DNA of 22,423 bases, taken from Bradyrhizobiaceae bacterium (lineage in GTDB: Bacteria > Pseudomonadota > Alphaproteobacteria > Rhizobiales > Hyphomicrobiaceae). Positions 1 to 7,508 of the stretch are shown in pieces (position 1 is the stretch's first letter; the number at the start of each line of letters is the position of its first letter). The DNA lies in contig CANJPN010000020.1 of assembly GCA_947475855.1 (NCBI GenBank), positions 1 to 22,423 on the forward strand. Reading direction: 5' to 3'. Position numbers and translations under genes: made by a program. The notes under the pieces were generated by a model. It searched no databases, was not told the origin of the DNA, and saw nothing but the letters and a program-made list of their open reading frames with translations.

Positions 1-194
1 AGCAGCTCCGGGAAATGTCGATGGCAGTTGTTGAAGCCCGACGGCGTGTACGCGATGCCGATCACAGGCTTTTCGAGCGCCTCCTTCGAGTACCCCATCG
101 ACTTGGCGAACGACCGCCGCAGATAGATCGAGAAATCGAAGTCGCCGTAATTCGTCAGACCGTGGCTGATGCCGGTCGGTTTCTTGGTTGTCAA
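1..194 (-). CDS. IlvD/Edd-family dehydratase, N-terminal fragment (runs off the window)
   Basis: Only about the first 64 codons lie in the window. The peptide reads TTKKPTGISHGLTNYGDFDF near its start and contains PVIGIAYTPSGFNNCHRHFPEL. This matches the N-terminus of the dihydroxy-acid dehydratase / sugar-acid dehydratase family, where a cysteine in this N-C-x-x-H region binds the iron-sulphur cluster. Family members dehydrate 2,3-dihydroxy acids, either in branched-chain amino acid synthesis or in aldonate catabolism. The LRRSFAKSMGYS stretch resembles the sugar-acid/IlvD-like branch more than biosynthetic IlvD, but the fragment is too short to decide. The start chosen is TTG at 194, because GAGGAG lies 6 nt upstream and no ATG fits. 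The gene follows the toxin gene on the same strand after about 29 nt. Confidence 0.8.
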   Translation of the reverse strand, partial: MTTKKPTGISHGLTNYGDFDFSIYLRRSFAKSMGYSKEALEKPVIGIAYTPSGFNNCHRHFPEL

Positions 195-223
195 AGTGCT
201 CTCCTCGGCGGTCAATGCGGTAG

Positions 224-607
224 TCAGATGATGCGGCAGCCCAGGCCGCTTAGCGCCTTGTCGATAGTCGCCACAGCGTAGTCGAGATCGAGCGCCTGGG
301 CGGCGATCATCCGATCGAATGGATCTCTGTGGGTAAGATCGAATTGACCGGCGCGCTCCGCCTGCGGCAACGTCAAATCCAACAGATGGAAGCCCTCGGC
401 GCGCACCTTTGCTGCAAGATCGGGCAGCAGCAGAGCCGCCTCCGGCCACTTCCCGAGCTTCACCTTTATTGCAATCTCCCAGGCGGTAATGGCGCTGACG
501 AAAACGCTCTCGCCGTTCATGGCGACGGCGCTCCTGTGCCGGCCTTCCAATCGTGGATCGTCGGTAATCCACCAGAAGAAAACATGGGTGTCGAGGATGA
601 GGCTCAA
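224..607 (-). CDS. vapC: PIN-domain ribonuclease toxin, VapC family
   Basis: A protein of about 127 aa with a complete PIN domain. The acidic metal-binding residues are visible: D6 in LILDTHVFFWW, E44 in AITAWEIAIK, D95/D98 in THRDPFDRMIAAQA and D116 in ATIDKAL. PIN toxins are Mg2+-dependent RNases that cut tRNA or rRNA and are neutralised by a partner antitoxin. An upstream in-frame start (694) would give 156 aa but would overlap the antitoxin gene for about 90 nt. I prefer TTG at 607, which overlaps the antitoxin stop codon and places the usual LxLDTH motif at the N-terminus. Overlapping translation with the antitoxin is typical of such operons. The RNA target is unknown. Confidence 0.85.
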   Translation of the reverse strand: MSLILDTHVFFWWITDDPRLEGRHRSAVAMNGESVFVSAITAWEIAIKVKLGKWPEAALLLPDLAAKVRAEGFHLLDLTLPQAERAGQFDLTHRDPFDRMIAAQALDLDYAVATIDKALSGLGCRII

Positions 608-864
608 GTCGACGCCTCGCCAGAAAGCCACTTCAGCTCGGCCTCGGTCAGCGGCTCGAATAAGCGCGCGGGAACCGTTAGGCGGCCCTTCCACCGGCCA
701 GGGCGGCGTTCCGGCAGTTGCTCCAGGTCGGGGTGCGCAGGAACAGGAAGCAGCCGTACGGTCCCGAACCGGGAATCTGTTATCCGCACGTCCTCGCCGT
801 GAGCCGCGCGCGAGATCAGGTCTTCCAGCTTCTCTTTGGCTTCTGCGACAGTGACATCTTCCAT
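604..864 (-). CDS. Phd/YefM-type antitoxin
   Basis: A small protein beginning MEDVTVAEAKEKLEDLISRA, the standard N-terminal DNA-binding/dimerisation signature of Phd/YefM antitoxins (VTVxEAKxxLxxLI). The C-terminal half is rich in charged and proline residues and ends in an amphipathic stretch (FEPLTEAELKWLSGE), as expected for a toxin-wrapping tail. An ATG at 882 is possible and would add MKQVTV. The ATG at 864 is preferred because AGGTGA sits 5 nt upstream and the family motif then starts at residue 4. It overlaps the PIN toxin gene by 4 nt. Phd-type antitoxin with PIN toxin is a common pairing and is normally autorepressed. Confidence 0.85.
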   Translation of the reverse strand: MEDVTVAEAKEKLEDLISRAAHGEDVRITDSRFGTVRLLPVPAHPDLEQLPERRPGRWKGRLTVPARLFEPLTEAELKWLSGEAST

Positions 865-888
865 GACGGTCACCTGTTTCATCGATTG

Positions 889-916
889 GCTAGACTAGCA
901 TCGGTGAAGTGTTCAC
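889..916. promoter_or_regulatory. Two short palindromes upstream of the antitoxin gene, candidate autoregulatory operator
   Basis: Two perfect inverted repeats lie just upstream of the antitoxin gene. GCTAG-A-CTAGC is at 889-899 and GTGAA-GTG-TTCAC is at 904-916. Phd/YefM-PIN operons are commonly autorepressed by binding palindromes over their promoter, so position and symmetry fit an operator. The binding itself is inference. If transcription starts near here, the ATG at 882 would have almost no leader, which also favours the start at 864. Confidence 0.45.
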
Positions 917-971
917 GCGACAACATCGTCCCTCGCCCGATTAGCTTTGCGCTTTTCTCCGACCGGATAAC

Positions 972-2861
972 CTAGATTTCCTGTTCCAGCCACTCGCGCT
1001 GGACGTCGCTACACCAGTTGCCGACATTCCACTGGCCCCAGGCGCCGAGCCCGCCGAGTTCGTTCGCACCGGCATATACCGGCACATGGATCACCGACAA
1101 CCCGTCGTGCTTGTGCGCGGCCTCCAACGCTTCCTTCAGGCTTTCTGTCGTGAAACCGCCGCTCACCGCGTTGACGCCGGAAACAGCTCCCGCGAGCCGC
1201 ACGTAGTCGACCGCGACGCTGTCGTTGGTCTTGTAGCCCACGCCGTATTGAGCCATCTGCAAGCCGGTGATCGCCGCCATGCGGCGGTTGTCGAAGATCA
1301 CGATCGTGCCTTTCACGCCGTGTTCCACGCCGTCGATCAGGATCTGCGGGTTCATCATGAAGCTGCCGTCGCCGCAAAACGCGATGGTGTAGCGCGGCTT
1401 GTCCGCGATGCCGGTGGCCAACAACCCGCTTGCAGCAAAGCCCATGTAGGACGCGCCGCTCTCGGTGAACGTGTCGCCGGTGCGGTCATCCTCGACGATC
1501 TGGAAGCCGTTCGCCTGGACATCGCCGGCGTCGAACAGCTTCGCGGCGCCGATCTTCTTGGCAAAGTCCGCGACCACCTTGATCGCGGCGGGCTGACCGA
1601 GACACGGCCGCTGCCACACCTCGTCGGCGAATGGCGCTGCCTGGAAGCGCGCCTTCTTGAACGCACTCCATTCCTTCTTCTTGGCTGCGCACGCTTCTAG
1701 CCACTTTGCTTTGTTCGAACGCGCTTTGCCGCCCATCGCTTCGAGTTTGGCCGCGAGTCTTTCCGCAACGGCCGTGATATCCCCGGTGAGCGCGAGCGTG
1801 TGATTGTAGTGCGTCGCGTCGTTGAGATCGCCGTTGATGTTGATCACGCGGCGGGCATTCTTGTAGCCGATGCCGGAGCAGTCCGCCTGGCACACCGCGC
1901 GCGATCCGATCACGACGAGAAGTTCCGCATTCGCCGTCGCGAAGTTGCCGCTGATCGAGCCCTTGGAGCCGGCGACGTGCATGTTCTGCGGATGCGCGTC
2001 GGGCATCACGCCGGTCGAACCGGGGGACAGCGCGACGGCGGCACCGGCAGCCTGCGCGAGACGCCGCACGGCATCGTCATGCCCGCGTGTGCCACCACCC
2101 GCCTTGATGACGATTGAACCAGCTTCCGCGATCTGTTGCGCGGCAACGTCGAGATCGTCGTCATCGGCGGGTGCCATCGCGGGCAGAGAAGGCCGCTCTG
2201 GCAACGCGGCAAGGTTTAGTCGCAGTTTCTGCGGCTGCGTGTTGAGCGGCAGCAGCAGGAAGAAAGGCCCCGCGCGATAGGGATGATTGACCTGCATTGC
2301 GCCGCGCCGCAGCGCATCGCGGATCGCTTCGGGCGTATGCAGCGTGTAGGAGCGCCCGAGGATCGCGGTCATCTGGCCGAACAGGCCCTGCTCCTCCTTC
2401 GGCACCTGCTGCATGTTGTAGCCTTCGCCGTACGTCGTCTCGTCGCCGTAGATGTGATAGACGCCGACACCGTTGGAGGCTGCGGCCAGCGCGCCGGCAT
2501 AGGCTTGCATCGCGCCCGGTCCGATCGAGGTGACGACAGCGGGGATCTCGCCGTACTGCCAGCGCAGCGCGGTCGCTGCGTGTGCCATCGCGACCTCGTT
2601 GCGGCAATTGAAGGTGCGTGTGACGCCGGCCTCTTCGTAGATCCGCAACACCTCACCCAGATCCGTCGAGCCGTGACCGAAGATCGCGAAGTATTTCGAA
2701 ACGCCCTGCTTGAGAAGTCCGATCACCAGCGCTTCCGACAGAGAGACTTCGACGATTTTCGGGATCGCACCGCTTGAGATCGCCGCTCCAAGACCGCCAG
2801 CATTGGCAATCGCGCTCGCGCGTGTTGCAATATCCCGTGTGGCGGGCGTCGTGGTCGTCAT
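972..2861 (-). CDS. Thiamine-diphosphate-dependent enzyme, IolD/acetolactate-synthase superfamily
   Basis: A 629-aa protein with the three-domain ThDP fold. The N-terminal Pyr domain has AIFGHGSTDLGE and the ThDP-activating glutamate E89 in FNCRNEVAMAHAATAL. The middle domain is Rossmann-like (about 235-370). The C-terminal PP domain has the GDG...N cofactor motif, from GDGSFMMNP at 497 to FDN at 523-525. The FGHG segment and overall length resemble IolD, the ring-opening hydrolase of trihydroxycyclohexane-1,2-dione, more than acetolactate synthase. The protein may therefore cleave or form a C-C bond next to a ketone. True IolD function is doubtful because no other inositol genes are seen except a Gfo/Idh protein. 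Its ATGA start overlaps the DoxX stop by 4 nt, so translation is coupled. It is the last gene of the long minus-strand cluster. Cytoplasmic. Confidence 0.8.
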   Translation of the reverse strand: MTTTTPATRDIATRASAIANAGGLGAAISSGAIPKIVEVSLSEALVIGLLKQGVSKYFAIFGHGSTDLGEVLRIYEEAGVTRTFNCRNEVAMAHAATALRWQYGEIPAVVTSIGPGAMQAYAGALAAASNGVGVYHIYGDETTYGEGYNMQQVPKEEQGLFGQMTAILGRSYTLHTPEAIRDALRRGAMQVNHPYRAGPFFLLLPLNTQPQKLRLNLAALPERPSLPAMAPADDDDLDVAAQQIAEAGSIVIKAGGGTRGHDDAVRRLAQAAGAAVALSPGSTGVMPDAHPQNMHVAGSKGSISGNFATANAELLVVIGSRAVCQADCSGIGYKNARRVININGDLNDATHYNHTLALTGDITAVAERLAAKLEAMGGKARSNKAKWLEACAAKKKEWSAFKKARFQAAPFADEVWQRPCLGQPAAIKVVADFAKKIGAAKLFDAGDVQANGFQIVEDDRTGDTFTESGASYMGFAASGLLATGIADKPRYTIAFCGDGSFMMNPQILIDGVEHGVKGTIVIFDNRRMAAITGLQMAQYGVGYKTNDSVAVDYVRLAGAVSGVNAVSGGFTTESLKEALEAAHKHDGLSVIHVPVYAGANELGGLGAWGQWNVGNWCSDVQREWLEQEI

Positions 2862-3268
2862 AGGATCATCCTCGGGAAGAGACGTGCGTCGAGCGAGTGA
2901 ATGCCGGGACCCGCGATCGCGATTGCCAGCGGTATGAGCGTGTAGAGAAAGCCGATCGACCAGCTATGCCGCGACGGCGCCACGAACGGCTCGTTAGCCA
3001 TCGTGATGAGCTTATAGGTCGCCACCCCATGCACGATAGTCAGCGCAATCGCGAATGGAATGGTGAACGCGCCCAGGATCATCGACACGGCGCCGAGCAG
3101 TTGGATCGCAGCGACGACCCACGCAAGTGGCACTGGAACCTTCCAGAATTTCTCGAGATCTTCGATGTGGAACAGCTTGCCCCAGCCGTGCACGAACACG
3201 CACAAACCGAAGCCGACGCGCAGCACGAGCAGCGCGACGTCGATCGATCCCAATGGTGCTAGCAGCAT
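2858..3268 (-). CDS. DoxX-family inner-membrane protein
   Basis: A 136-aa hydrophobic protein with about four membrane spans, at roughly residues 8-28, 47-68, 70-90 and 104-122. The first span carries LRVGFGLCVFVHGWGKLF, the typical DoxX/YphA N-terminal signature (LRxxxGxxFxxHGxxKL). DoxX proteins are named for the small subunit of an archaeal quinol oxidase; most bacterial members have no defined reaction. The start at 3268 has GGGGA 5-9 nt upstream. The upstream hydrolase ends 9 nt before this start and the downstream ThDP gene overlaps the stop by 4 nt, so it belongs to the same transcript. A role in passing electrons from a cluster oxidoreductase to the quinone pool is possible but not shown. 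Confidence 0.82.
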   Translation of the reverse strand: MLLAPLGSIDVALLVLRVGFGLCVFVHGWGKLFHIEDLEKFWKVPVPLAWVVAAIQLLGAVSMILGAFTIPFAIALTIVHGVATYKLITMANEPFVAPSRHSWSIGFLYTLIPLAIAIAGPGIHSLDARLFPRMIL

Positions 3269-3277
3269 CGCGTCCCC

Positions 3278-4093
3278 TTAGATCGGGTTGTTTTTGCCTA
3301 GGGCATGTTCTGCCAGGAACCCATCGACGATGGCGTTCCAATCCCGGCCATGCCGCCGGTAGGAATAGTGACCGCCTTCTTCGACGATAACCAGCTTCGA
3401 ACCCGCGATGCTGCGGTGGAGATCTTCGCTTTGGTAGAACGGTACGGTCGCATCATCGCGCGTACCAACGATAAGCGAAGGGTTCGAAATCCTATGCAGC
3501 TCGGCCGTCCGGTCGTGCGTCATGGTCATGTCGAGGCGGCCAGCGAGGACGTCAACGGGAGCAACGGTCTTCAATGCGCGCGCCTAGAGTTCCATCACCT
3601 TGTCGAGATCGTAACGGAACTGCATCGCGCCACTCGTGAACAGAGACGACACCTTCACATACTCCTCCGGCCCATAGGCGAGCGCGATACGCTTGCGCGT
3701 CATCTGCACGCGGTTGATGTATTCGTCCGCTTTCACCCACGTATTCGAGAATATGCAGACGCCGAGCCGGTTGGGGTAGTCGATCGCGAGGTTCTGGAGC
3801 ACGCAGCCGCCGGTCGAAGTCCCCGCCACGTGCGCACGCTCGATACCAAGTGTGTCCATCAGTGCGATCACGTCACGAGCGATCGCTTGCGTCGAGTAGC
3901 TGTCTTTCGGTTTATCGCTGTCGCCCGTGCCGCGGTGATCGAACGAGATGCACCGGAACCGCTGCGAGAAATGCGCGACCTGGAACTCCCAGGCATTCAG
4001 CAGGCCAACAAGCCCCGGAATGAAGATGAAAGCCGGCCCTTCCCCGCGCTCCTCCACGTTGAGCGTGATCTCGCCTATGTCGATGCGTGGCAT
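3278..4093 (-). pseudogene. Alpha/beta hydrolase interrupted by an in-frame TAG codon
   Basis: The full frame encodes a typical alpha/beta hydrolase of about 270 residues. It has the oxyanion region FIPGLVG near 24-30, FDHRGTGDSDKP at 51-62, the nucleophile elbow AGTSTGG with S93, a late acidic residue in GTRDDATVP (D213/D214) and the catalytic His in EEGGHYSY (H242). Codon 170 is TAG (3584-3586). The frame is not shifted: after VMEL-stop it continues ARALKTVAPVDVLAGR. A single change from GAG (Glu) would explain it. A product ending at the stop would lose the acid and His of the triad and should be inactive. ATG at 4093 has AAGGAA upstream and starts the conserved sequence. Readthrough, a recent nonsense mutation or a sequencing error are all possible. 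In intact form it would hydrolyse an ester, lactone or C-C bond. Confidence 0.75.
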
Positions 4094-4108
4094 GCGGATT
4101 TCCTTGTT

Positions 4109-4227
4109 CCCTCTCCCCGTCCTTACGGGAAGAGGGCTAGGCTGAGGGGCGGCAACACTTACATCATCGGTGCAAGCGGCCGCCCCTCGCCCCGACGCTC
4201 TCCCCATCGCCGGGAGGCGATGGGGAG
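4109..4227. repeat. Palindromic intergenic repeat, two hairpins, between the hydrolase and Gfo/Idh genes
   Basis: Two strong inverted repeats fill the gap. CCCTCTCCCCGT (4109-4120) pairs with ACGGGAAGAGGG (4125-4136) with one mismatch and is followed by GCTAGGCTGAGGGG. CTCCCCATCGCC (4200-4211) pairs perfectly with GGCGATGGGGAG (4216-4227) around a GGGA loop. C-rich/G-rich palindromes of this look are common dispersed intergenic elements in rhizobial genomes. No T-run follows on the minus strand, so I do not call it a terminator, although it may stabilise mRNA or reduce read-through. Confidence 0.6.
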
Positions 4228-4237
4228 TGGGAGAAAC

Positions 4238-5248
4238 TCACTCCCCGCTATTCAATATTTCCGCGACCTCGATGCCGCGCCCTTCCTTCGCCGAGCGCAC
4301 GCCGGCCTTGATCACGGCGAGATTGCGCGCGGCCCAATAGCCATCCGTCTCGGGCTTCGTCTTGTTGCGCACGCACGCTGCGAACTCGTCCACTTCCTCG
4401 CGGATCGTATCGTTGTTCTCGCATGCGATCGCAGTCGGCTTGGCATCGCCCTGCTTCAGATGGCGCAGGCCGCCGAAGAGGTCGTAGTACGCGCTCGCCG
4501 TTTTGCCGTAGATGTTCATCATGTAGTACTCGGACGCCGACGCGTACGACGCCGTCAGGTTCGAGATCGCGCCGTTCTCGTGCTCGAGGATCAGGTTGGC
4601 GACGTCGGGATTGTCGCCCGGCAGAACGAGCTGTGCGGAGCGCCCGGTTACACGCCGCACCGGCCCCATCAGGAATTCAAGGACGTCGACGTAGTGGATG
4701 CCGATCTGCAGCATGACGCCGCCTGGCATCCCCTCGGACTGATAGCGCCATGACGACAGATCGATCTTGCCCAGGCGATCACGGCTGATATTGCCTTCTG
4801 CCTGGACCAGCTTGCCAAAGCGGCCCTGGTCGATCTCGTTCTTGATCCACCGAAAATGGCTCTCGCGACGGCGCTGGTATCCAAGCGACAGGACGACATT
4901 GTGCTTCTCGCAAACCTTCGCGATTTCGAAGCCTTCCGCGACGGTGTTCGCGATCGGCTTGTCGAGGAACACGTGCTTCCCGGCGGCGGCGGCTTGCGCG
5001 GTCGTTTCCAGATGCACATTGTTGGGCGTCGTGTTGATGATCGCCTCGATCGAAGGATCCTTGAGGATCTCTTCATAGCTGGCTGACGAATTGCAGCCGT
5101 ACTTGGCGGCGAACGCCTTGCGCTTTTCTTCAGAGCGCGTGAAGCAGGTGACGATCTCGACACTCGTTCCGCGTTTGACGGCGTCGGCAAGCACGTCCGA
5201 CCACCAACCTATTCCTACGACTGCCGCACGTACGGGCTTTGCTGCCAT
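4238..5248 (-). CDS. Gfo/Idh/MocA-family NAD(P)-dependent oxidoreductase
   Basis: A 336-aa protein of the usual family length. An N-terminal Rossmann domain starts AAVVGIGWWSDVLADAV (glycines 12 and 14). The catalytic-site signature is HVFLDKPIA (D96-K97-P98, in place of the usual EKP). The C-terminal alpha/beta domain carries MLQIGIHYVDVLEFL with catalytic-type H185 and D188. Members oxidise or reduce a hydroxyl/keto group on sugars, inositols or cyclic compounds with NAD(P). The substrate is not evident. The start at 5248 has GGGGA about 7 nt upstream. The gene lies between a Bug binding protein and the broken hydrolase in the same direction. With the IolD-like gene it hints at a cyclic polyol or alicyclic substrate, but this is inference. 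Confidence 0.88.
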   Translation of the reverse strand: MAAKPVRAAVVGIGWWSDVLADAVKRGTSVEIVTCFTRSEEKRKAFAAKYGCNSSASYEEILKDPSIEAIINTTPNNVHLETTAQAAAAGKHVFLDKPIANTVAEGFEIAKVCEKHNVVLSLGYQRRRESHFRWIKNEIDQGRFGKLVQAEGNISRDRLGKIDLSSWRYQSEGMPGGVMLQIGIHYVDVLEFLMGPVRRVTGRSAQLVLPGDNPDVANLILEHENGAISNLTASYASASEYYMMNIYGKTASAYYDLFGGLRHLKQGDAKPTAIACENNDTIREEVDEFAACVRNKTKPETDGYWAARNLAVIKAGVRSAKEGRGIEVAEILNSGE

Positions 5249-5272
5249 TTGTCGTCCCCATGTTCAAGCAAA

Positions 5273-5297
5273 GGGCCTGGCTCGTGTAGCCAGGCCC
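5273..5297 (-). terminator. Perfect 10-bp hairpin between the Bug protein and oxidoreductase genes
   Basis: GGGCCTGGCT and AGCCAGGCCC pair perfectly around a 5-nt loop. On the minus strand the hairpin lies 22 nt after the Bug gene stop and is followed only by CTTTGC, a weak U-tract. It may be a partial terminator or an mRNA-stabilising structure that keeps the binding-protein message more abundant than the downstream genes. Confidence 0.5.
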
Positions 5298-5319
5298 AGA
5301 TTTATGAGATGTGTGGTCC

Positions 5320-6327
5320 TTACTTCTGCTTGTCGGCACCGGCCGATGCTGCAGCCGTCCTGAGGATCGGATCCCACTTTACAGTCTCTTTGGCGACGAG
5401 TTCGCCCAGGAACTTCGCGCTGCGATCCTTCTTGACGGCAACAGTACCGCCGAGCGCTTGGATCTTTTCCACCACCGACTTGTCATCCAGCGCCTTTTCG
5501 ATCGCGGCGTTCAGTGTCGCGATTACCGGCGCCGGCGTGCCCTTCGGTGCAAACACCGCGCTCCAGATGCTGAGATTGTAGCGGCCAAGACCCGCTTCCT
5601 GCGCCGTCGGCACATTCGGCAGGACAGGCGAGCGCTGCGGCGCGGCGATTGCGTAGGCCTTGACGGTTCCCGCTTTGACCTGCTCGGCGAGGCCCATCGT
5701 CTGCTCGCACAGGTAGTCGATCTGACCGGCGACGACGTCGTTCAGCGCCGGGCCACTGCCACGATAGGATACGACGTTGACCTTTACGCCGGCTTCCGCG
5801 TTGAACAGCAAGCACGCCATATGTGACGACGCACCAACGCCACCGTGCCCCTGACTGACCTTGCCGGCGTTGGCCTTCACGTAGGCGATGAATTCCTTGA
5901 GGTTGGCCGCGGGCATCGTTTTTCGGGCGACGATCACGGCTGGCGCATCGACTGTCAGTGAGACCGGAACAAAGTCCGTACGCGAGTCGTATTTCAGGTT
6001 CGAATAGAGCACGGGTGCCGCCACGTGGCTGCCCATGCTTCCCGACAGCAGGGTGTACCCGTCGGGCTTAGCAGAGGCGACGCGTGCGCTACCCGTCGTT
6101 CCACCGGCGCCGCCGATGTTCTCGATGATGATCGATTGCTTCAGCACCTTGGACATGCCTTCGCCGACGATCCGTGCGATCACGTCGCTGGGGCCGCCGG
6201 CCGCGAACGGTACGACCATCGTTATCTGATGGTCTGGATAAGCTCCTTCGGCATCAGCTCTGGCAGTGATTGCAAGGCTGGATCCCAGACCGATCAGTAC
6301 AGAAGCCAAAGTCCTAAGATTAACCAT
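5320..6327 (-). CDS. Bug/TctC-family periplasmic solute-binding protein
   Basis: A 335-aa protein with a Sec signal peptide (MVNLRTLASVLIGLGSSLAI, cleavage probably after ARADA). The Bug-family signature YPDHQITMVVPFAAGGPSDV follows, then a second typical stretch GAGGTTGSARVASAKPDGYTLL. The C-terminal lobe includes LPNVPTAQEAGL and VFAPKGTPAPVI, both standard in the family. Bug proteins capture carboxylated or amide-bearing small molecules for TctAB-type permeases. No tctA or tctB lies nearby, as is usual for the many orphan Bug genes of Bradyrhizobium and Bordetella relatives. ATG at 6327 is preferred to 6408 because it begins the signal peptide and has GAGGGAG about 9 nt upstream. A 160-nt gap separates it from the molybdenum subunit gene, so it could have its own promoter. 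Confidence 0.88.
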   Translation of the reverse strand: MVNLRTLASVLIGLGSSLAITARADAEGAYPDHQITMVVPFAAGGPSDVIARIVGEGMSKVLKQSIIIENIGGAGGTTGSARVASAKPDGYTLLSGSMGSHVAAPVLYSNLKYDSRTDFVPVSLTVDAPAVIVARKTMPAANLKEFIAYVKANAGKVSQGHGGVGASSHMACLLFNAEAGVKVNVVSYRGSGPALNDVVAGQIDYLCEQTMGLAEQVKAGTVKAYAIAAPQRSPVLPNVPTAQEAGLGRYNLSIWSAVFAPKGTPAPVIATLNAAIEKALDDKSVVEKIQALGGTVAVKKDRSAKFLGELVAKETVKWDPILRTAAASAGADKQK

Positions 6328-6487
6328 TATTCGGTACTCCCTCGAGCGTGTCGCGAGGCAGCAAAGTTGCAATCCTCGTGCACATTTTTGAACCAGCGAA
6401 CCCTGCACCCGCAGCGCTCAATTCGGCTCCGCCCCCTTGCCGTGAAGCGCCAACGACGAACACGACACCACTACGGCGAAAAGGTTT

Positions 6488-7507
6488 CTATTCCGCAACG
6501 ATTCTAGCCCGCTCCTCGTCCCGATTTCGCTTTTCCCGAAGCGCACTCAGGACCTTCTCTGGAGTAGCTGGTAGAGACATGATGCGAACCCCGATCGCAT
6601 CATAGATTGCGTTCATGATCGCAGGAATTGTCGGAACCATGGCAGGCTCGCCGATTCCTTTGACGCCGAGCGGACCGATCGGGTCCGGATCCTCCACGAT
6701 GACGGAGGTGATCTTCGGCACGTCCAGCGACGTGGGCAGGATGTACTTTGCGAAACCGGGCGTCGTCGTCTGCCCCTTTTCGGTCTTGTAGTCTTCCATC
6801 AGGGCCTGACCGACTGCCTGCACGATACCGCCTTCAATCTGCCCTTCCACCCCGCGCGGGTTCACGGCCCGGCCGACATCGTGCGCAGCCCAGATGCCGA
6901 GAACTTGAACCTCTCCGGTAACCGTATCGACTTCGACTTCGGCGACCTGACCACCGAACACGTAGGCTTGCCACGGCCGGCCAGCACCGTCGTCGGCCGC
7001 AAGGCCGGTCGTATCCGTGCCGAACGAGCCGGAGCCGAGTGGCACCACGCCGCGAGATTTCGACAGGTGAACTGCTTCCGACATCTCGATGCGATGATTG
7101 GTGCCTTCAGCCCAGATCTCACCGCCCGCCGCCTTGATCGTGCCGACGTCGACGTTCCATTCCTTGGCCAGAACCGCGTCGAGCTTCGCGCGAGCATCCC
7201 GTGCGGCAAGCGCCACCACATTGCCGATCATGTAGGTCTGTCGCGTCGCGCCTGCGTGCGCCGCTTCTGGTGAGCGCGCGGTATCGTTGTCGCCGATGGT
7301 GACGTCTTCGGGACGTATGCCGACCTCCTGCGCCGCGATTTGCGCGAGCACCGTGAGGATGCCCTCGCCGATTTCGGTGACGCCGGTGATGACTTTCGCA
7401 GTGCCACCGTCGTCGATCTCCACCCACGCACCGGCACGATCGACCGTCGCCGTCCGCGCAATTCCGTACCAAGATGCGGCCATGCCGCGTCCACGTTTGC
7501 GGGCCAT
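6488..7507 (-). CDS. Molybdenum hydroxylase large subunit, C-terminal half as a separate polypeptide
   Basis: A 339-aa protein matching only the second half of the xanthine dehydrogenase/CO dehydrogenase large-subunit family. It starts RKRGRGMAASW and carries TGVTEIGEGILTVLAQIAA, AHDVGRAVNPRGVEGQIEGG and the active-site motif GVKGIGEPAM, with the presumed catalytic base E287. The enzyme family hydroxylates heterocycles, aldehydes or CoA-bound aromatics with water at a Mo-pterin centre. ATG at 7507 is chosen: it lies 1 nt after the previous gene's TAG and has GCGAGG upstream. A TTG at 7516 would overlap by 8 nt. It must assemble with the product of the preceding gene to complete the Mo site. 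I expect a cytoplasmic heteromer. Confidence 0.85.
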   Translation of the reverse strand: MARKRGRGMAASWYGIARTATVDRAGAWVEIDDGGTAKVITGVTEIGEGILTVLAQIAAQEVGIRPEDVTIGDNDTARSPEAAHAGATRQTYMIGNVVALAARDARAKLDAVLAKEWNVDVGTIKAAGGEIWAEGTNHRIEMSEAVHLSKSRGVVPLGSGSFGTDTTGLAADDGAGRPWQAYVFGGQVAEVEVDTVTGEVQVLGIWAAHDVGRAVNPRGVEGQIEGGIVQAVGQALMEDYKTEKGQTTTPGFAKYILPTSLDVPKITSVIVEDPDPIGPLGVKGIGEPAMVPTIPAIMNAIYDAIGVRIMSLPATPEKVLSALREKRNRDEERARIVAE

Positions 7508-7508
7508 G

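Noticed and set aside
972..2861. Naming the ThDP enzyme IolD
   Set aside because: The fold and FGHG segment fit, but there is no iolB, iolC, iolE or iolA, and the middle of the protein differs; only superfamily level is safe.
4200..4227. The 12-bp hairpin as a terminator of the Gfo/Idh gene
   Set aside because: No T-run follows on the minus strand and the sequence type matches dispersed repeats.
3305..4753. A 482-codon plus-strand open frame across the hydrolase and oxidoreductase genes
   Set aside because: It is rich in Arg and His, has no domain, and lies antisense to two genes with clear catalytic motifs.
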